Shown: positions 17,558 to 25,893 of the stretch, piece by piece | How positions within the stretch are numbered: the first letter of the stretch is position 1 | Layout: each line of letters begins with the position of its first letter | Source: Marivita lacus | GTDB taxonomy: Bacteria; Pseudomonadota; Alphaproteobacteria; Rhodobacterales; Rhodobacteraceae | DNA length: 64,000 nucleotides | NCBI RefSeq assembly: GCF_014637725.1 | Contig: NZ_BMFC01000003.1 | Coordinates: forward strand, 339,771 to 403,770 | Reading direction: 5' to 3' | Notes under the pieces: generated by a model | Database searches by the model: none | Told to the model about the DNA's origin: nothing | Seen by the model: only the letters and a program-made list of their open reading frames with translations | Position numbers and translations under genes: made by a program

Positions 17558-18223
17558 ATGGCGGATAAGGTCTGGATCGAACGGTTCCACGGTCTGAGCA
17601 GTTTGCCCGACGCGGTGAAGGCTCAGCTTGTTGCCGAAAGCGCTGTCATGAAGGTGCCCGCCGGAACCGCCGTGTTCGGGCCGGGGGCCATGCCGGACAA
17701 TTTGCTGTTCCTGCTGAATGGCCGCGTGCGGGTGCAGCAGACATCGGAAAGCGGGCGGGATATCGTGCTCTACCGGGTCGAGGCGGGCGAAAGCTGCGTG
17801 TTGACCACGGCCTGCATGCTGGCGCATGAACCCTATTCGGCGGAAGGTGTGACCGAGACCGACGTGACCGCCGTTGCCATTCCGCGCGGGGCGTTCGACC
17901 GGCTCATGGCGTCGTCGCAGGACTTTCGGGACTTCGTGCTAACCGCCTACGCGCGCCGGATCACGGATCTGTTCCGGGTGATCGACGATGTGGCCTTTGG
18001 CCGGATCGACGTGCGGCTGGCGGGGCGACTGCTGGCGCTTGCCTTGGGCGGGGATGAACTGGCCACAACGCATCAGCAACTGGCCGCAGAGCTGGGCACA
18101 GCGCGCGAAGTGATCTCGCGGGTGCTCCACGATTTCCAGAAACGCGGCTTCATCGCGCAGTCGCGGGGGCGGATCACCCTGCTGGACTGTGACAAGATTG
18201 CGAAACTGGCGGAAAGCGCCTGA
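17558..18223 (+). CDS. Crp/Fnr family regulator, candidate sulfide/persulfide sensor
   Basis: This 221-residue protein has a cyclic-nucleotide-binding-like beta barrel (residues about 15-110), a long dimer helix, and a C-terminal winged helix with TTHQQLAAELGTAREVISRVL near residues 168-188. It lacks the N-terminal cysteine cluster of true FNR. The only cysteines in the sensor domain are Cys80 and Cys86 in GESCVLTTACML, a spacing that could form a disulfide or polysulfide link. It is encoded just upstream of a DUF2892 protein, a persulfide dioxygenase-like hydrolase and a SulP transporter, so I infer that it controls sulfide detoxification in response to reactive sulfur. The effector is not proven by sequence. 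Confidence 0.85.
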   Translation: MADKVWIERFHGLSSLPDAVKAQLVAESAVMKVPAGTAVFGPGAMPDNLLFLLNGRVRVQQTSESGRDIVLYRVEAGESCVLTTACMLAHEPYSAEGVTETDVTAVAIPRGAFDRLMASSQDFRDFVLTAYARRITDLFRVIDDVAFGRIDVRLAGRLLALALGGDELATTHQQLAAELGTAREVISRVLHDFQKRGFIAQSRGRITLLDCDKIAKLAESA

Positions 18224-18262
18224 CACACGGGTTTTGCAGTTTTCGGAAATCTTGTGCGTTGG

Positions 18263-18275
18263 GTGACAATATCAC
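18263..18275. promoter_or_regulatory. candidate operator upstream of the sulfur genes
   Basis: GTGACAATATCAC is a 13-base imperfect palindrome (one mismatched pair) between the Crp/Fnr gene and the DUF2892 gene. The half site GTGA-TCAC is of the Crp/Fnr kind, with a shorter spacer than CRP. It is the only such palindrome I see in this gap. Binding by the adjacent regulator is inference. Confidence 0.35.
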
Positions 18276-18334
18276 TGAAGGGTCAAACGCGAAGGCGTAC
18301 CACCAGATCATGTTTGATTCTGGAGGATCACGAA

Positions 18335-18547
18335 ATGACCATCAATGTTGGCACTCTCGACCGGGTTCTGCGCGCCGTTCTGGGCCTTGTTCTGCTTTAT
18401 CTTGCCTTTGGCAGCGGCTTGCCGCTGTTTGACGGCGCGCTGTTCAAATACGGCGCGGCACTGATCGGCGTTGTGATGCTGGTCGTGGCAGCGGTGCGAA
18501 TCTGCCCGATCTATTCGATCATCGGCATCAAGACCTGCCGCACCTGA
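18335..18547 (+). CDS. DUF2892 small inner-membrane protein
   Basis: This 70-residue protein has two hydrophobic helices (VLRAVLGLVLLYLAFGSGLP and a second near residues 40-55) and the DUF2892 signature ending CPIYSIIGIKTC, with cysteines at 57 and 68. The same domain forms the membrane tail of the rhodanese YgaP, and stand-alone copies commonly lie in sulfur-metabolism operons. Start at 18335 is set by the GGAGGA site at 18322-18327. It is followed 39 bases later by the persulfide dioxygenase gene. A role in handling sulfane sulfur at the membrane is inferred. Confidence 0.85.
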   Translation: MTINVGTLDRVLRAVLGLVLLYLAFGSGLPLFDGALFKYGAALIGVVMLVVAAVRICPIYSIIGIKTCRT

Positions 18548-18586
18548 ACGCATTCCGACCTGCCGCAAATTCCAAAGGAGGCACTG

Positions 18587-19471
18587 ATGACCCAGTATCC
18601 CGTGAACATGTCCGTGACACCTGACGTGTCGGCCCATTTCGATGCGGCCACAAACACGATCAGCTATATCGTGAAGGACCCGACTTCCGACGCCTGTGCG
18701 ATCATCGACAGCGTCATGGACATCGACTACGCGGCAGGTCGCATCACCTATGACCATGCCGATGCCCTGATCGCCGAGATCGAGGCGCGCGGGCTGGCGC
18801 TCGAATGGATCATCGAGACCCATGTGCACGCAGATCACCTGTCTGCCGCGCCCTACATCCAGCAAAAGCTGGGTGGCAAGATCGGCGTCGGATCAAAGAT
18901 CATGGTGGTGCAGGACACCTTCGGCAAGGTGTTCAACGAAGGCACCGAGTTCCAGCGCGATGGCAGCCAGTTCGACAGGCTGTTCGAGGAGGGCGACACC
19001 TACACCATCGGCAACATGGACGCCTTTGCCATCTATACCCCCGGCCACACGCCGGCCTGCATGGTGCATGTGATCGGTGATGCCGCCTTTGTCGGGGACA
19101 CGCTGTTCATGCCCGATGGCGGCTCCGCCCGCGCCGATTTCCCCGGCGGGGATGCGGCCACGCTCTATGACAGTATCCAGAAGGTGCTGGCCCTGCCTGA
19201 CGACATGCGGCTCTTCATGTGCCACGACTACGGCCCCAACGGCCGCGACATCCAGTGGGAAACCACGGTGGGCGAGGAAAAGGCCCACAACATCCATGTT
19301 GGCGGTGGCAAGAGCATGGAGGATTTCGTCACTTTCCGTACCGAACGCGATGCGACGCTGGACATGCCCCGGCTGATCATCCCGTCGCTGCAGGTGAACA
19401 TGCGCGCGGGCGCAGTGCCGAAGGACAAGGATGGCAACCCGATGCTCAAGGTACCGATCAACGCGTTGTAA
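18587..19471 (+). CDS. persulfide dioxygenase-like MBL-fold hydrolase
   Basis: This 294-residue metallo-beta-lactamase fold protein has THVHADHL with metal ligands His79, His81, Asp83 and His84, a later GHTPACMVHVIGD segment, and GDTLFMPDGGSARADFPGG. The last block is a signature of the ETHE1/Blh persulfide dioxygenase group. Such enzymes oxidise glutathione persulfide to sulfite with a single iron. A GGAGG site precedes the ATG. The neighbours (Crp/Fnr regulator, DUF2892 protein, SulP transporter) match a sulfide detoxification unit, with the transporter possibly handling sulfite or sulfate. Confidence 0.88.
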   Translation: MTQYPVNMSVTPDVSAHFDAATNTISYIVKDPTSDACAIIDSVMDIDYAAGRITYDHADALIAEIEARGLALEWIIETHVHADHLSAAPYIQQKLGGKIGVGSKIMVVQDTFGKVFNEGTEFQRDGSQFDRLFEEGDTYTIGNMDAFAIYTPGHTPACMVHVIGDAAFVGDTLFMPDGGSARADFPGGDAATLYDSIQKVLALPDDMRLFMCHDYGPNGRDIQWETTVGEEKAHNIHVGGGKSMEDFVTFRTERDATLDMPRLIIPSLQVNMRAGAVPKDKDGNPMLKVPINAL

Positions 19472-19597
19472 GGGCAGTACGCTTACCGACGCCAAGCGCG
19501 TTCAACGTGACCAGTCTCCTGCGGCCCGTACGCGCCGCATCATCCTTTTGTCGGGCAGGGCCATATGGCTCTGTCCGCATCCCATTCGAGAAGACCC

Positions 19598-21340
19598 ATG
19601 ATCAACCACCTTCGCGGCTATTTTCCGATCCTCGACTGGGGACGGCGCTATGACCGGAACGCGTTTTCCAATGACATGATCGCTGCGGTGATCGTGACGA
19701 TCATGCTGATCCCGCAATCGCTGGCCTATGCCCTTCTCGCGGGGCTGCCGCCCGAGGCGGGGATCTACGCCTCCATCGCGCCGATCATCCTCTATGCGAT
19801 CTTCGGCACCAGCCGTGCGCTGGCCGTGGGGCCGGTGGCGGTGGTGTCGCTGCTGACCGCGTCCGCCGTGGGGCAGGTGGCCGAACAGGGAACGGCGGGT
19901 TATGCCGCGGCCGCACTGACGCTGGCTTTCCTGTCGGGTGGGTTTCTGGTGCTTCTCGGCGTGCTGAGGCTCGGGTTCCTCGCGAATTTCCTGAGCCATC
20001 CCGTGATCGCCGGCTTCATCACCGCGTCGGGCATTCTGATCGCGTTCAGCCAGTTGAAGCACCTTCTGGGCATCTCGGCGCAGGGCCACACCTTGCCGCA
20101 GCTTCTGTCCTCGCTGGTCGAGCATATCGGCGACATCAACCTCATCACCGTTCTGATCGGCGGTCTGGCCACGGCGTTCCTGTTCTGGGTGCGCAAGGGA
20201 CTCAAGCCCGCTCTGCGTCGGCTTGGAGCATCGCCGAAACTGGCGGATGTGCTGACCAAGGCCGGGCCGGTGGCAGCCGTGGCGGTGACGACGATCTCGG
20301 TCTGGCTGTTCGGGCTGAACGACAAGGGCGTCCGGATTGTGGGTGAGGTGCCGCAAAGCCTGCCGCCGCTGACCCTGCCGGGGTTTTCGCCGGACCTGAT
20401 GCAGCAATTGCTGGTGCCTGCGATCCTGATCTCGATCATCGGGTTCGTGGAATCCGTGTCCGTGGCGCAAACGCTCGCCGCCAAGAAACGCCAGAGGATC
20501 GACCCCGATCAGGAACTCATCGGTCTGGGCGCGGCCAATATCGGCGCGGCCTTCACCGGCGGCTATCCGGTCACGGGCGGCTTTTCGCGGTCGGTGGTGA
20601 ATTACGACGCCGGGGCCGAAACGCCCGCTGCCGGAGCCTTTACCGCCATCGGGCTGGCGATTGCTGCTGTTGCGCTGACGCCACTGGTCTACTACTTGCC
20701 CAACGCCACGCTTGCGGCGACCATCGTGGTGGCGGTGCTCAGCCTTGTGGACTTCTCGATCCTCAAGAAGACATGGGCCTATTCGAAGGCCGATTTCACG
20801 GCCGTGGCCGCCACAATCGTGCTGACCCTCACATTGGGTGTCGAAGTCGGTGTGGCCTCGGGGGTGGGCATCTCGATCCTGTTGCATCTTTACAAGACCT
20901 CGCGGCCGCATGTGGCCGAGATCGGTCTGGTGCCCGGCACGCAGCATTTCCGCAACATCCATCGCCACGATGTCGAAACCGACCCCACGGTCCTCAGCCT
21001 GCGGGTCGATGAGAGCCTTTATTTCGTGAACGCGCGCTTTCTGGAGGATCTCGTGCAGGCGCGGGTGTCCGAGGGCTGTGCGATCAAGCAGGTGATCCTG
21101 ATGTTCTCGGCCGTCAACGAGGTGGATTTTTCGGCACTCGAAAGCCTTGAGGCGATCAACCAGCGCCTGACCGATCTGGGCATCGGGCTGCACCTGTCCG
21201 AGGTCAAGGGGCCGGTGATGGACCGCCTGAAACAGACGCATTTCCTGCGCGATCTGAACGGCCGTGTGTTCCTGTCGCAATACGACGCGTGGCGCGCGAT
21301 GACCGCCCCTACGGATATCGACGACGGGGATGTCCGCTAA
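19598..21340 (+). CDS. SulP family anion transporter with STAS domain
   Basis: This 580-residue protein has about 10-12 membrane segments in residues 25-430, with the SulP motif IPQSLAYALLAGLPPEAGIYAS near residue 40 (abbreviated here) and PVTGGFSRSVVNYDAGA near residue 327. Residues about 450-570 form a cytoplasmic STAS domain (NEVDFSALESLEAINQRL). SulP proteins carry sulfate, bicarbonate or other anions. Its place behind a persulfide dioxygenase suggests sulfate or sulfite, which is inference. Start at 19598 is chosen because GAGAAG lies upstream and the protein then begins MINHLRGYFPILDW as in relatives; an upstream in-frame ATG at 19565 is possible. Confidence 0.88.
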   Translation: MINHLRGYFPILDWGRRYDRNAFSNDMIAAVIVTIMLIPQSLAYALLAGLPPEAGIYASIAPIILYAIFGTSRALAVGPVAVVSLLTASAVGQVAEQGTAGYAAAALTLAFLSGGFLVLLGVLRLGFLANFLSHPVIAGFITASGILIAFSQLKHLLGISAQGHTLPQLLSSLVEHIGDINLITVLIGGLATAFLFWVRKGLKPALRRLGASPKLADVLTKAGPVAAVAVTTISVWLFGLNDKGVRIVGEVPQSLPPLTLPGFSPDLMQQLLVPAILISIIGFVESVSVAQTLAAKKRQRIDPDQELIGLGAANIGAAFTGGYPVTGGFSRSVVNYDAGAETPAAGAFTAIGLAIAAVALTPLVYYLPNATLAATIVVAVLSLVDFSILKKTWAYSKADFTAVAATIVLTLTLGVEVGVASGVGISILLHLYKTSRPHVAEIGLVPGTQHFRNIHRHDVETDPTVLSLRVDESLYFVNARFLEDLVQARVSEGCAIKQVILMFSAVNEVDFSALESLEAINQRLTDLGIGLHLSEVKGPVMDRLKQTHFLRDLNGRVFLSQYDAWRAMTAPTDIDDGDVR

Positions 21341-21630
21341 GCGTCCCTGTCCGATGTGGCGGTCTTTCGCATGAACAAAGGGGCGTTCAGGCAATGTTGA
21401 GTGCCATCGTTACGGGTCAGCCCGAACGCCTTGGCCCGGTGTTTCTTTGGGTTAATCTCGGAAGATCATGATGTTGCACCTTTGATAATGGTGACCGACT
21501 TTCGCGCATTTGACCGGGTGATGCACCGCTTCCAGACAGGGCGGGAGCAGAAAAAACAATTCGCAATTCCTTAAGACCGTTCGCGTAAGAACCGTTTGGC
21601 TCAGTAGGCACGGCAGCGGAGTCTCGATAC
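21341..21630. other. 290-base intergenic region before the RTX-Hint gene
   Basis: No gene is convincing here. GGCGTTC at 21382-21388 and GAACGCC at 21424-21430 could close a long stem-loop. Near the downstream gene the hexamer ACCGTT occurs twice, 16 bases apart start to start (in the stretch 21577-21602), which could be a regulator site. Nothing stronger is visible. Confidence 0.3.
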
Positions 21631-24204
21631 ATGCCAACCACGTTCGAAGTCATTTTCCTCGGCACTCTGCCGCGGATCGACACGACTCAAGGCAACGAAT
21701 TCGTTGAAAACGCGGCTGGTCTGCTGGGCAGCTATGGCACGTCGGCAACTCCGCTCAGCAGCACTGTTCAGACCCTGTCACCGGTCCGGCTGACCGAGGA
21801 CGACAACGCCACCTACGATACAGACAATGGTGGCGGCTTCGATTCCTTCAGCATCAATGGCGGCACGGCGCAGAATTTCGATGGGGTTGCGACCTATGAT
21901 GCGACCATCACCTATGTCGACGGCACCACCGCCACCATTTCGGCCGTCATCTTTCAGGACGTCAACGGCAACACCTATCTTGCACCGGAAACGACGCTCA
22001 ATACCGATCAGGCCGCCCTGACTGCCAAACCGATCCAGTCGCTCAGCCTGAACACGGTGCTGGCAAACGATGGCGACTTGACAGCCAGCCGGATTGCGGG
22101 TGATTTCAAATCCGCGGTTGATGGCACCGCGGGCGGCGACACCATGACCTTTGCGGCGGGGTATGTCGATGCCGATGGGGACGCGATCACGACCGGCAGT
22201 GATTTCCTGCTCGCAGGCGACGGCAATGACTTCATCAACCCCGACAACGGTGATGACACGGTCTATGCCGGGGCTGGCAACGACACGATCGACGACTGGG
22301 GTGGCAACGATCTGGTCTATGCTGGCGACGGGGCCGACCGGGTCGAACTGAGTGTCGGCAATGACACCATCTTCATGGAGTCCGGTGACGACAGCATCAC
22401 CCTCTGGGACAATGCCGGGGCCAATGTGCTGGATGGCGGCATAGGCACAGACACGCTGGATTTTGCGAACTGGCAGTCCACGACCGGCGCAAAAGCCACA
22501 ATTGGTCCGGGCGGGGTGGGCACGTTCACGCATTCCACCACCGGCACCACCGGCACCTTTACCAATTTCGAGATCATTTCCGGCACCGATTACAGTGACT
22601 CATTCGATGCAAGCACCAGCGACGTTGACCTCACACTTGAAGGTGGCTCGGGGGACGACGTTCTTCTAGGTGGTTCTGGCAACGACACCATCCTCGGCGA
22701 CAACGACAACGACACGGTGTTCGGTGGCGATGGCGCCGACCGCATCACCGGCGGCAACGGCAACGACAGCCTGTCCGGTGGCGCGGGGGATGACTATCTT
22801 GACGGGGGCGCTGGCGTCGACACGATCCTTGCTGGCGAAGGGAATGACATCATCACGGTGTCCGACGATCACGGCACCAACACGATTGATGGCGGTGGAT
22901 GGTATGACCAACTGGTCTTCGCCACACCGACCAGTTCGTCCGGTGTCACGGTTGTCTGGAGCGGCGACGGGTCCGGTACCTATGATTTCAAGGGCACCAC
23001 GGCAAACGGCACGTTCACCAGCATAGAACAGTCTTCGGGAACCGAACACGCCGACACCTACGATGCGTCGAACGACTCTGCCGGGGTCAGCATCTACGCG
23101 ATGGGTGGCAACGATACGCTGATCGGTGGCTCCGGTGCAGACAGGCTTTACGGGGAGGCTGGCAGCGACTCATTGATCGGTGGCACCGGCAACGACACGC
23201 TGGAGGGTGGCACCGGCAACGACACGCTGGATGGTGGCTCCGGCAACGACACGATCATTGGTGGCCTTGGCGATGACCTTCTTGTGGGCGGCGATGGCGA
23301 CGATGTGTTCCTCTATGTCGCAGGTGATGGTCTCGATACGATCAGCGACTTCAATCTCGGCAATACGGGCGGGTTGCTTGACGGTGATGCGACCAACAAC
23401 GACGCCATCAACCTGTCGCCGTATTACGACACGATTTTCGAACTCTGGGCCGACCAGGCTGACGACGGCATCCTCAACCAGTCGAACACGACCGACACCA
23501 AGGGCAACGTCACAGATTATTCCAACAACACGCAGTTCGCGTCGGGGCAGGGGATCGTCTTTACCGGAGCCTCGGCGGACAGCACGTTCTTCACAACCGA
23601 CAACACGGGTGTGGTCTGTTTCGCGAAGGGGACGTTGATCCTGACCACGACCGGAGAGGTGCCCATCGAACGTCTGTCTCCCGGCGACCAGATCGTCACG
23701 CGCGACAATGGTCCGCAGGAACTGATCTGGGTCGCGTCGCGCAAACTCGGCAGGTTCGATCTGGTTCGCGCGCCCAAGCTGCGGCCGATCCGTATTGCGC
23801 CCGATCTGATCGCGGGGCATTCGCCGCTGATCGTGTCCCCGCAGCACGGCGTGTTGTTTCGCGGCGATAATGGCGACGAGACGTTGGTTCGCGCAACCCA
23901 TCTGGCGCGGATGCGCGGCGGCAAGGCGCGGGTCATGCAGGGCTGTCAGGGCGTAAGCTATTTCCACCTCGCCTTTGCGGCGCACCAGATCATCTATGCC
24001 AACGGCGCGGCGAGCGAAAGTTTCTATCCCGGACCGCATGCCGTGCAGGGGCTGGCCGCCGATGCCCGGACAGAACTTTCGACGCTCTTCCCCGATCTCG
24101 AACCGACCCGCGCAGAAGACACCTACGGACACCATGTGCGCCCCGTCGCGCGGTATTGCGATCTGCCCGAGCATCTGGGTGCGCTGGCGCAGGCGGGTTT
24201 CTGA
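21631..24204 (+). CDS. RTX calcium-binding protein with C-terminal Hint domain
   Basis: This 857-residue secreted protein has a short N-terminal domain (MPTTFEVIFLGTLPRIDTT), several blocks of GGxGxDxxx calcium-binding repeats (for example GGTGNDTLEGGTGNDTLDGG near residue 520), two copies of a module of about 75 residues (ending FEIISGTDYSDSFDAS and IEQSSGTEHADTYDAS), and a Hint domain from Val661-Cys663 (CFAKGTLILTTTGEVPIERL). Hint domains with a leading cysteine resemble intein and Hedgehog splicing folds and may cut or attach the preceding part. There is no signal peptide, which fits type I secretion. It may be a surface or matrix protein. The Hint function is not shown by sequence. Confidence 0.85.
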   Translation: MPTTFEVIFLGTLPRIDTTQGNEFVENAAGLLGSYGTSATPLSSTVQTLSPVRLTEDDNATYDTDNGGGFDSFSINGGTAQNFDGVATYDATITYVDGTTATISAVIFQDVNGNTYLAPETTLNTDQAALTAKPIQSLSLNTVLANDGDLTASRIAGDFKSAVDGTAGGDTMTFAAGYVDADGDAITTGSDFLLAGDGNDFINPDNGDDTVYAGAGNDTIDDWGGNDLVYAGDGADRVELSVGNDTIFMESGDDSITLWDNAGANVLDGGIGTDTLDFANWQSTTGAKATIGPGGVGTFTHSTTGTTGTFTNFEIISGTDYSDSFDASTSDVDLTLEGGSGDDVLLGGSGNDTILGDNDNDTVFGGDGADRITGGNGNDSLSGGAGDDYLDGGAGVDTILAGEGNDIITVSDDHGTNTIDGGGWYDQLVFATPTSSSGVTVVWSGDGSGTYDFKGTTANGTFTSIEQSSGTEHADTYDASNDSAGVSIYAMGGNDTLIGGSGADRLYGEAGSDSLIGGTGNDTLEGGTGNDTLDGGSGNDTIIGGLGDDLLVGGDGDDVFLYVAGDGLDTISDFNLGNTGGLLDGDATNNDAINLSPYYDTIFELWADQADDGILNQSNTTDTKGNVTDYSNNTQFASGQGIVFTGASADSTFFTTDNTGVVCFAKGTLILTTTGEVPIERLSPGDQIVTRDNGPQELIWVASRKLGRFDLVRAPKLRPIRIAPDLIAGHSPLIVSPQHGVLFRGDNGDETLVRATHLARMRGGKARVMQGCQGVSYFHLAFAAHQIIYANGAASESFYPGPHAVQGLAADARTELSTLFPDLEPTRAEDTYGHHVRPVARYCDLPEHLGALAQAGF

Positions 24205-24380
24205 CCTTGCGGTCTGGCAGACGCCTGTAAGCGAAACATCGCCTGCCGCATGCCATCGAGGCCAGGTGTCTGTTGACCATGACCTGTTCTCCGGGCGCTG
24301 ACGGCGGACGTGGTCGTGGCGCTCCCGTGACGAACTTGTCCCATACCGTCGCCTCCAATTCTTGAGAAAGGCTCACACCA

Positions 24381-24695
24381 TCAAACCGTGGGATAATACA
24401 CCTGACGCGCGCTGTAGGACTGTGACAGCAGGGGGTGATCCGGCCCCCAGATGCGCCCGACATCCTTGGCCACCAGACGCGCCTGCAGACGGTCCAGCTC
24501 ATCGAGGGCGTGCGCCGGGTCTGCGGTTCGGGCCATGGCGCGGTCAAAGACACGCCGGGCAGAGGCGGGGCGCCACGGCAACACCGCCGTGGCCAGCCAG
24601 TTGCGCAATTCACAGGGCAGGCCGTCGTAGTCCCGCATCGGGTTGCCCGCGCGCCGCTTGAGCTTCAGGCTCGTGGTTCCACGGTTTGTCGGCAT
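24381..24695 (-). CDS. small uncharacterised protein (DUF6525-like)
   Basis: This 104-residue protein contains MRDYDGLPCELRNWLATAVLPW and SARRVFDRAMAR, with many arginines near the N-terminus and no signal peptide or membrane helix. The sequence fits a short family I remember from Rhodobacteraceae as DUF6525, but that name is not certain. Function is unknown. It lies downstream of znuA in the same direction with an 81-base gap, so it may be read from the znuA promoter. Confidence 0.6.
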   Translation of the reverse strand: MPTNRGTTSLKLKRRAGNPMRDYDGLPCELRNWLATAVLPWRPASARRVFDRAMARTADPAHALDELDRLQARLVAKDVGRIWGPDHPLLSQSYSARQVYYPTV

Positions 24696-24776
24696 GTGCG
24701 GCTCGTGTCAAAGCCGGTGCCGCGCATGCAGGCCCGCAGGGGGCGGACGGCGCGGCACCAGGACTTGGATGGTTGG

Positions 24777-25832
24777 CTACAGGCAGTCGGCCAGCGCAGC
24801 CGCGAGATTGCGCAGGACGTTGCCATACAGATCCTGTCCCGGTTCGAGATTGGATCCCATCGGATCCAGAACGCCTGTTCGCGCTTCCGAACCGCCCATC
24901 ACCGCCGCGACGATCTTGGGGTCGAACTGCGGCTCGGAGAGCACACAGCTGGTATCCTGTTCCTGCACCCGCGCCTGGATTTCCGAGATGCGGGCCGGGC
25001 TGGGGTCTGTCGCGTCAGAGATCGAGATCGCGCCGGATGCGGGGAAATCGAAGGACGTCTCGAAATACTGGTAGGCGTCGTGGAAGACGATGAAATTGCT
25101 GCCGCGCACTGGCTCGAGAACGCGTTCGATCTCGGTCCGAAGCGTGTCGAGATCCTCGCGCGCCGCTGCCGCATTGGCGAAATACACACCTGCATTTTCG
25201 GGATCTGCGGCAGAGAGTTTCGCGGCAATCGCATTCAGCCAGACCGCGCCATTGTCCGGCGACAGCCACGCATGCGGGTCAAGCGCGCCATGTGCATGCC
25301 CTTCGTGCCCGTGATCGTCGTCAGCGTGTTCTTCATGCCCGTGGTCCTCGTGCCCGGCATGCTCGGCCTCTTTGGCATGGTCGTCATGCGCATGATCATG
25401 CGCGTCCTTTGCCTCCGCGTGGTCTTCGTGCCCATGCGCGTCGGCGTGATCCTCTCCGTGGTCATGCGCTTCGAACAGCGCGTTCTCGCGGAAGGGAAGC
25501 TCGATGGTGCCTTCGACCTCCATCAGGGCGGTCACGGTGGCATTGCCCGCAAGGGTGTCGATCGCGCCTTCCATCCATGGCGTCAGGTCCGGCCCGATCC
25601 AGAACACGAGGTCCGCCTCCTGCAAGGCCTCGGCCTCCGAGGGGCGCAGGCTGTATTCGTGCGGCGATGCGCCGGGCGCGACCACAAGGCTGGGTGCGCC
25701 GACGCCGTCCATCACCCGCGCAACCAGCGAATGCACCGGTGCGATATCGGTGGCAACACGGGGCACGTCGGCCCAGGCTGCACTGCCAAGAAGAGCGGTC
25801 GACAGGGTCAGCGGAACGAGGTTTCTGGACAT
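24777..25832 (-). CDS. znuA: zinc ABC transporter substrate-binding protein ZnuA
   Basis: This 351-residue protein has a signal peptide (MSRNLVPLTLSTALLGSAAWA), the PVHSLVARVM segment bearing the first zinc-ligand histidine, and LDPHAWLSP. Between about residues 115 and 187 it carries a loop with about 20 histidines alternating with Asp and Glu, the zinc-acquiring loop of ZnuA, unusually long here. The end has GVLDPMGSNLEPGQDLYGNVL, again typical. The start at 25832 follows a GGAG site; an in-frame ATG four codons upstream is less well placed. It is divergent from zur-znuC-znuB, and shares a regulatory gap with Zur-like palindromes. It delivers periplasmic zinc to ZnuB. Confidence 0.95.
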   Translation of the reverse strand: MSRNLVPLTLSTALLGSAAWADVPRVATDIAPVHSLVARVMDGVGAPSLVVAPGASPHEYSLRPSEAEALQEADLVFWIGPDLTPWMEGAIDTLAGNATVTALMEVEGTIELPFRENALFEAHDHGEDHADAHGHEDHAEAKDAHDHAHDDHAKEAEHAGHEDHGHEEHADDDHGHEGHAHGALDPHAWLSPDNGAVWLNAIAAKLSAADPENAGVYFANAAAAREDLDTLRTEIERVLEPVRGSNFIVFHDAYQYFETSFDFPASGAISISDATDPSPARISEIQARVQEQDTSCVLSEPQFDPKIVAAVMGGSEARTGVLDPMGSNLEPGQDLYGNVLRNLAAALADCL

Positions 25833-25844
25833 GCGGGTCTCCAT

Positions 25845-25862
25845 GTGATTATATAACGTTAC
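25845..25862. promoter_or_regulatory. Zur box candidate 1
   Basis: GTGATTATATAACGTTAC lies immediately before znuA and resembles the A/T-rich palindromic Zur operator (core ATGTTATAACAT type) known in proteobacteria. Repression of znuA by zinc-loaded Zur would be expected. The match is partial, and judged by eye. Confidence 0.5.
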
Positions 25863-25875
25863 AGGCCGAATACAG

Positions 25876-25893
25876 GAAATGTAATAACATGAC
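25876..25893. promoter_or_regulatory. Zur box candidate 2, overlapping the zur start
   Basis: GAAATGTAATAACATGAC contains the inverted repeat ATGT-AATA-ACAT and is the better of the two sites. Its right half includes the ATG of zur at 25889. Zur binding would block the zur-znuCB message and thus its own synthesis. Confidence 0.55.

Noticed and set aside
19502..21394. Minus-strand frame of 630 codons antisense to SulP
   Set aside because: SulP is strongly supported. The antisense frame is His/Arg/Gln-rich and has no ribosome site.
23100..23300. CRISPR-like short repeats in the RTX gene
   Set aside because: The repeats are GGxGxDxxx codon repeats in a coding frame with varying spacing and sequence, with no unique spacers or cas genes.
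24205..24380. Possible extra gene or mobile element scar between the RTX-Hint gene and the DUF6525-like gene
   Set aside because: No start, ribosome site, terminal repeat or target duplication is visible in this 176-base gap.
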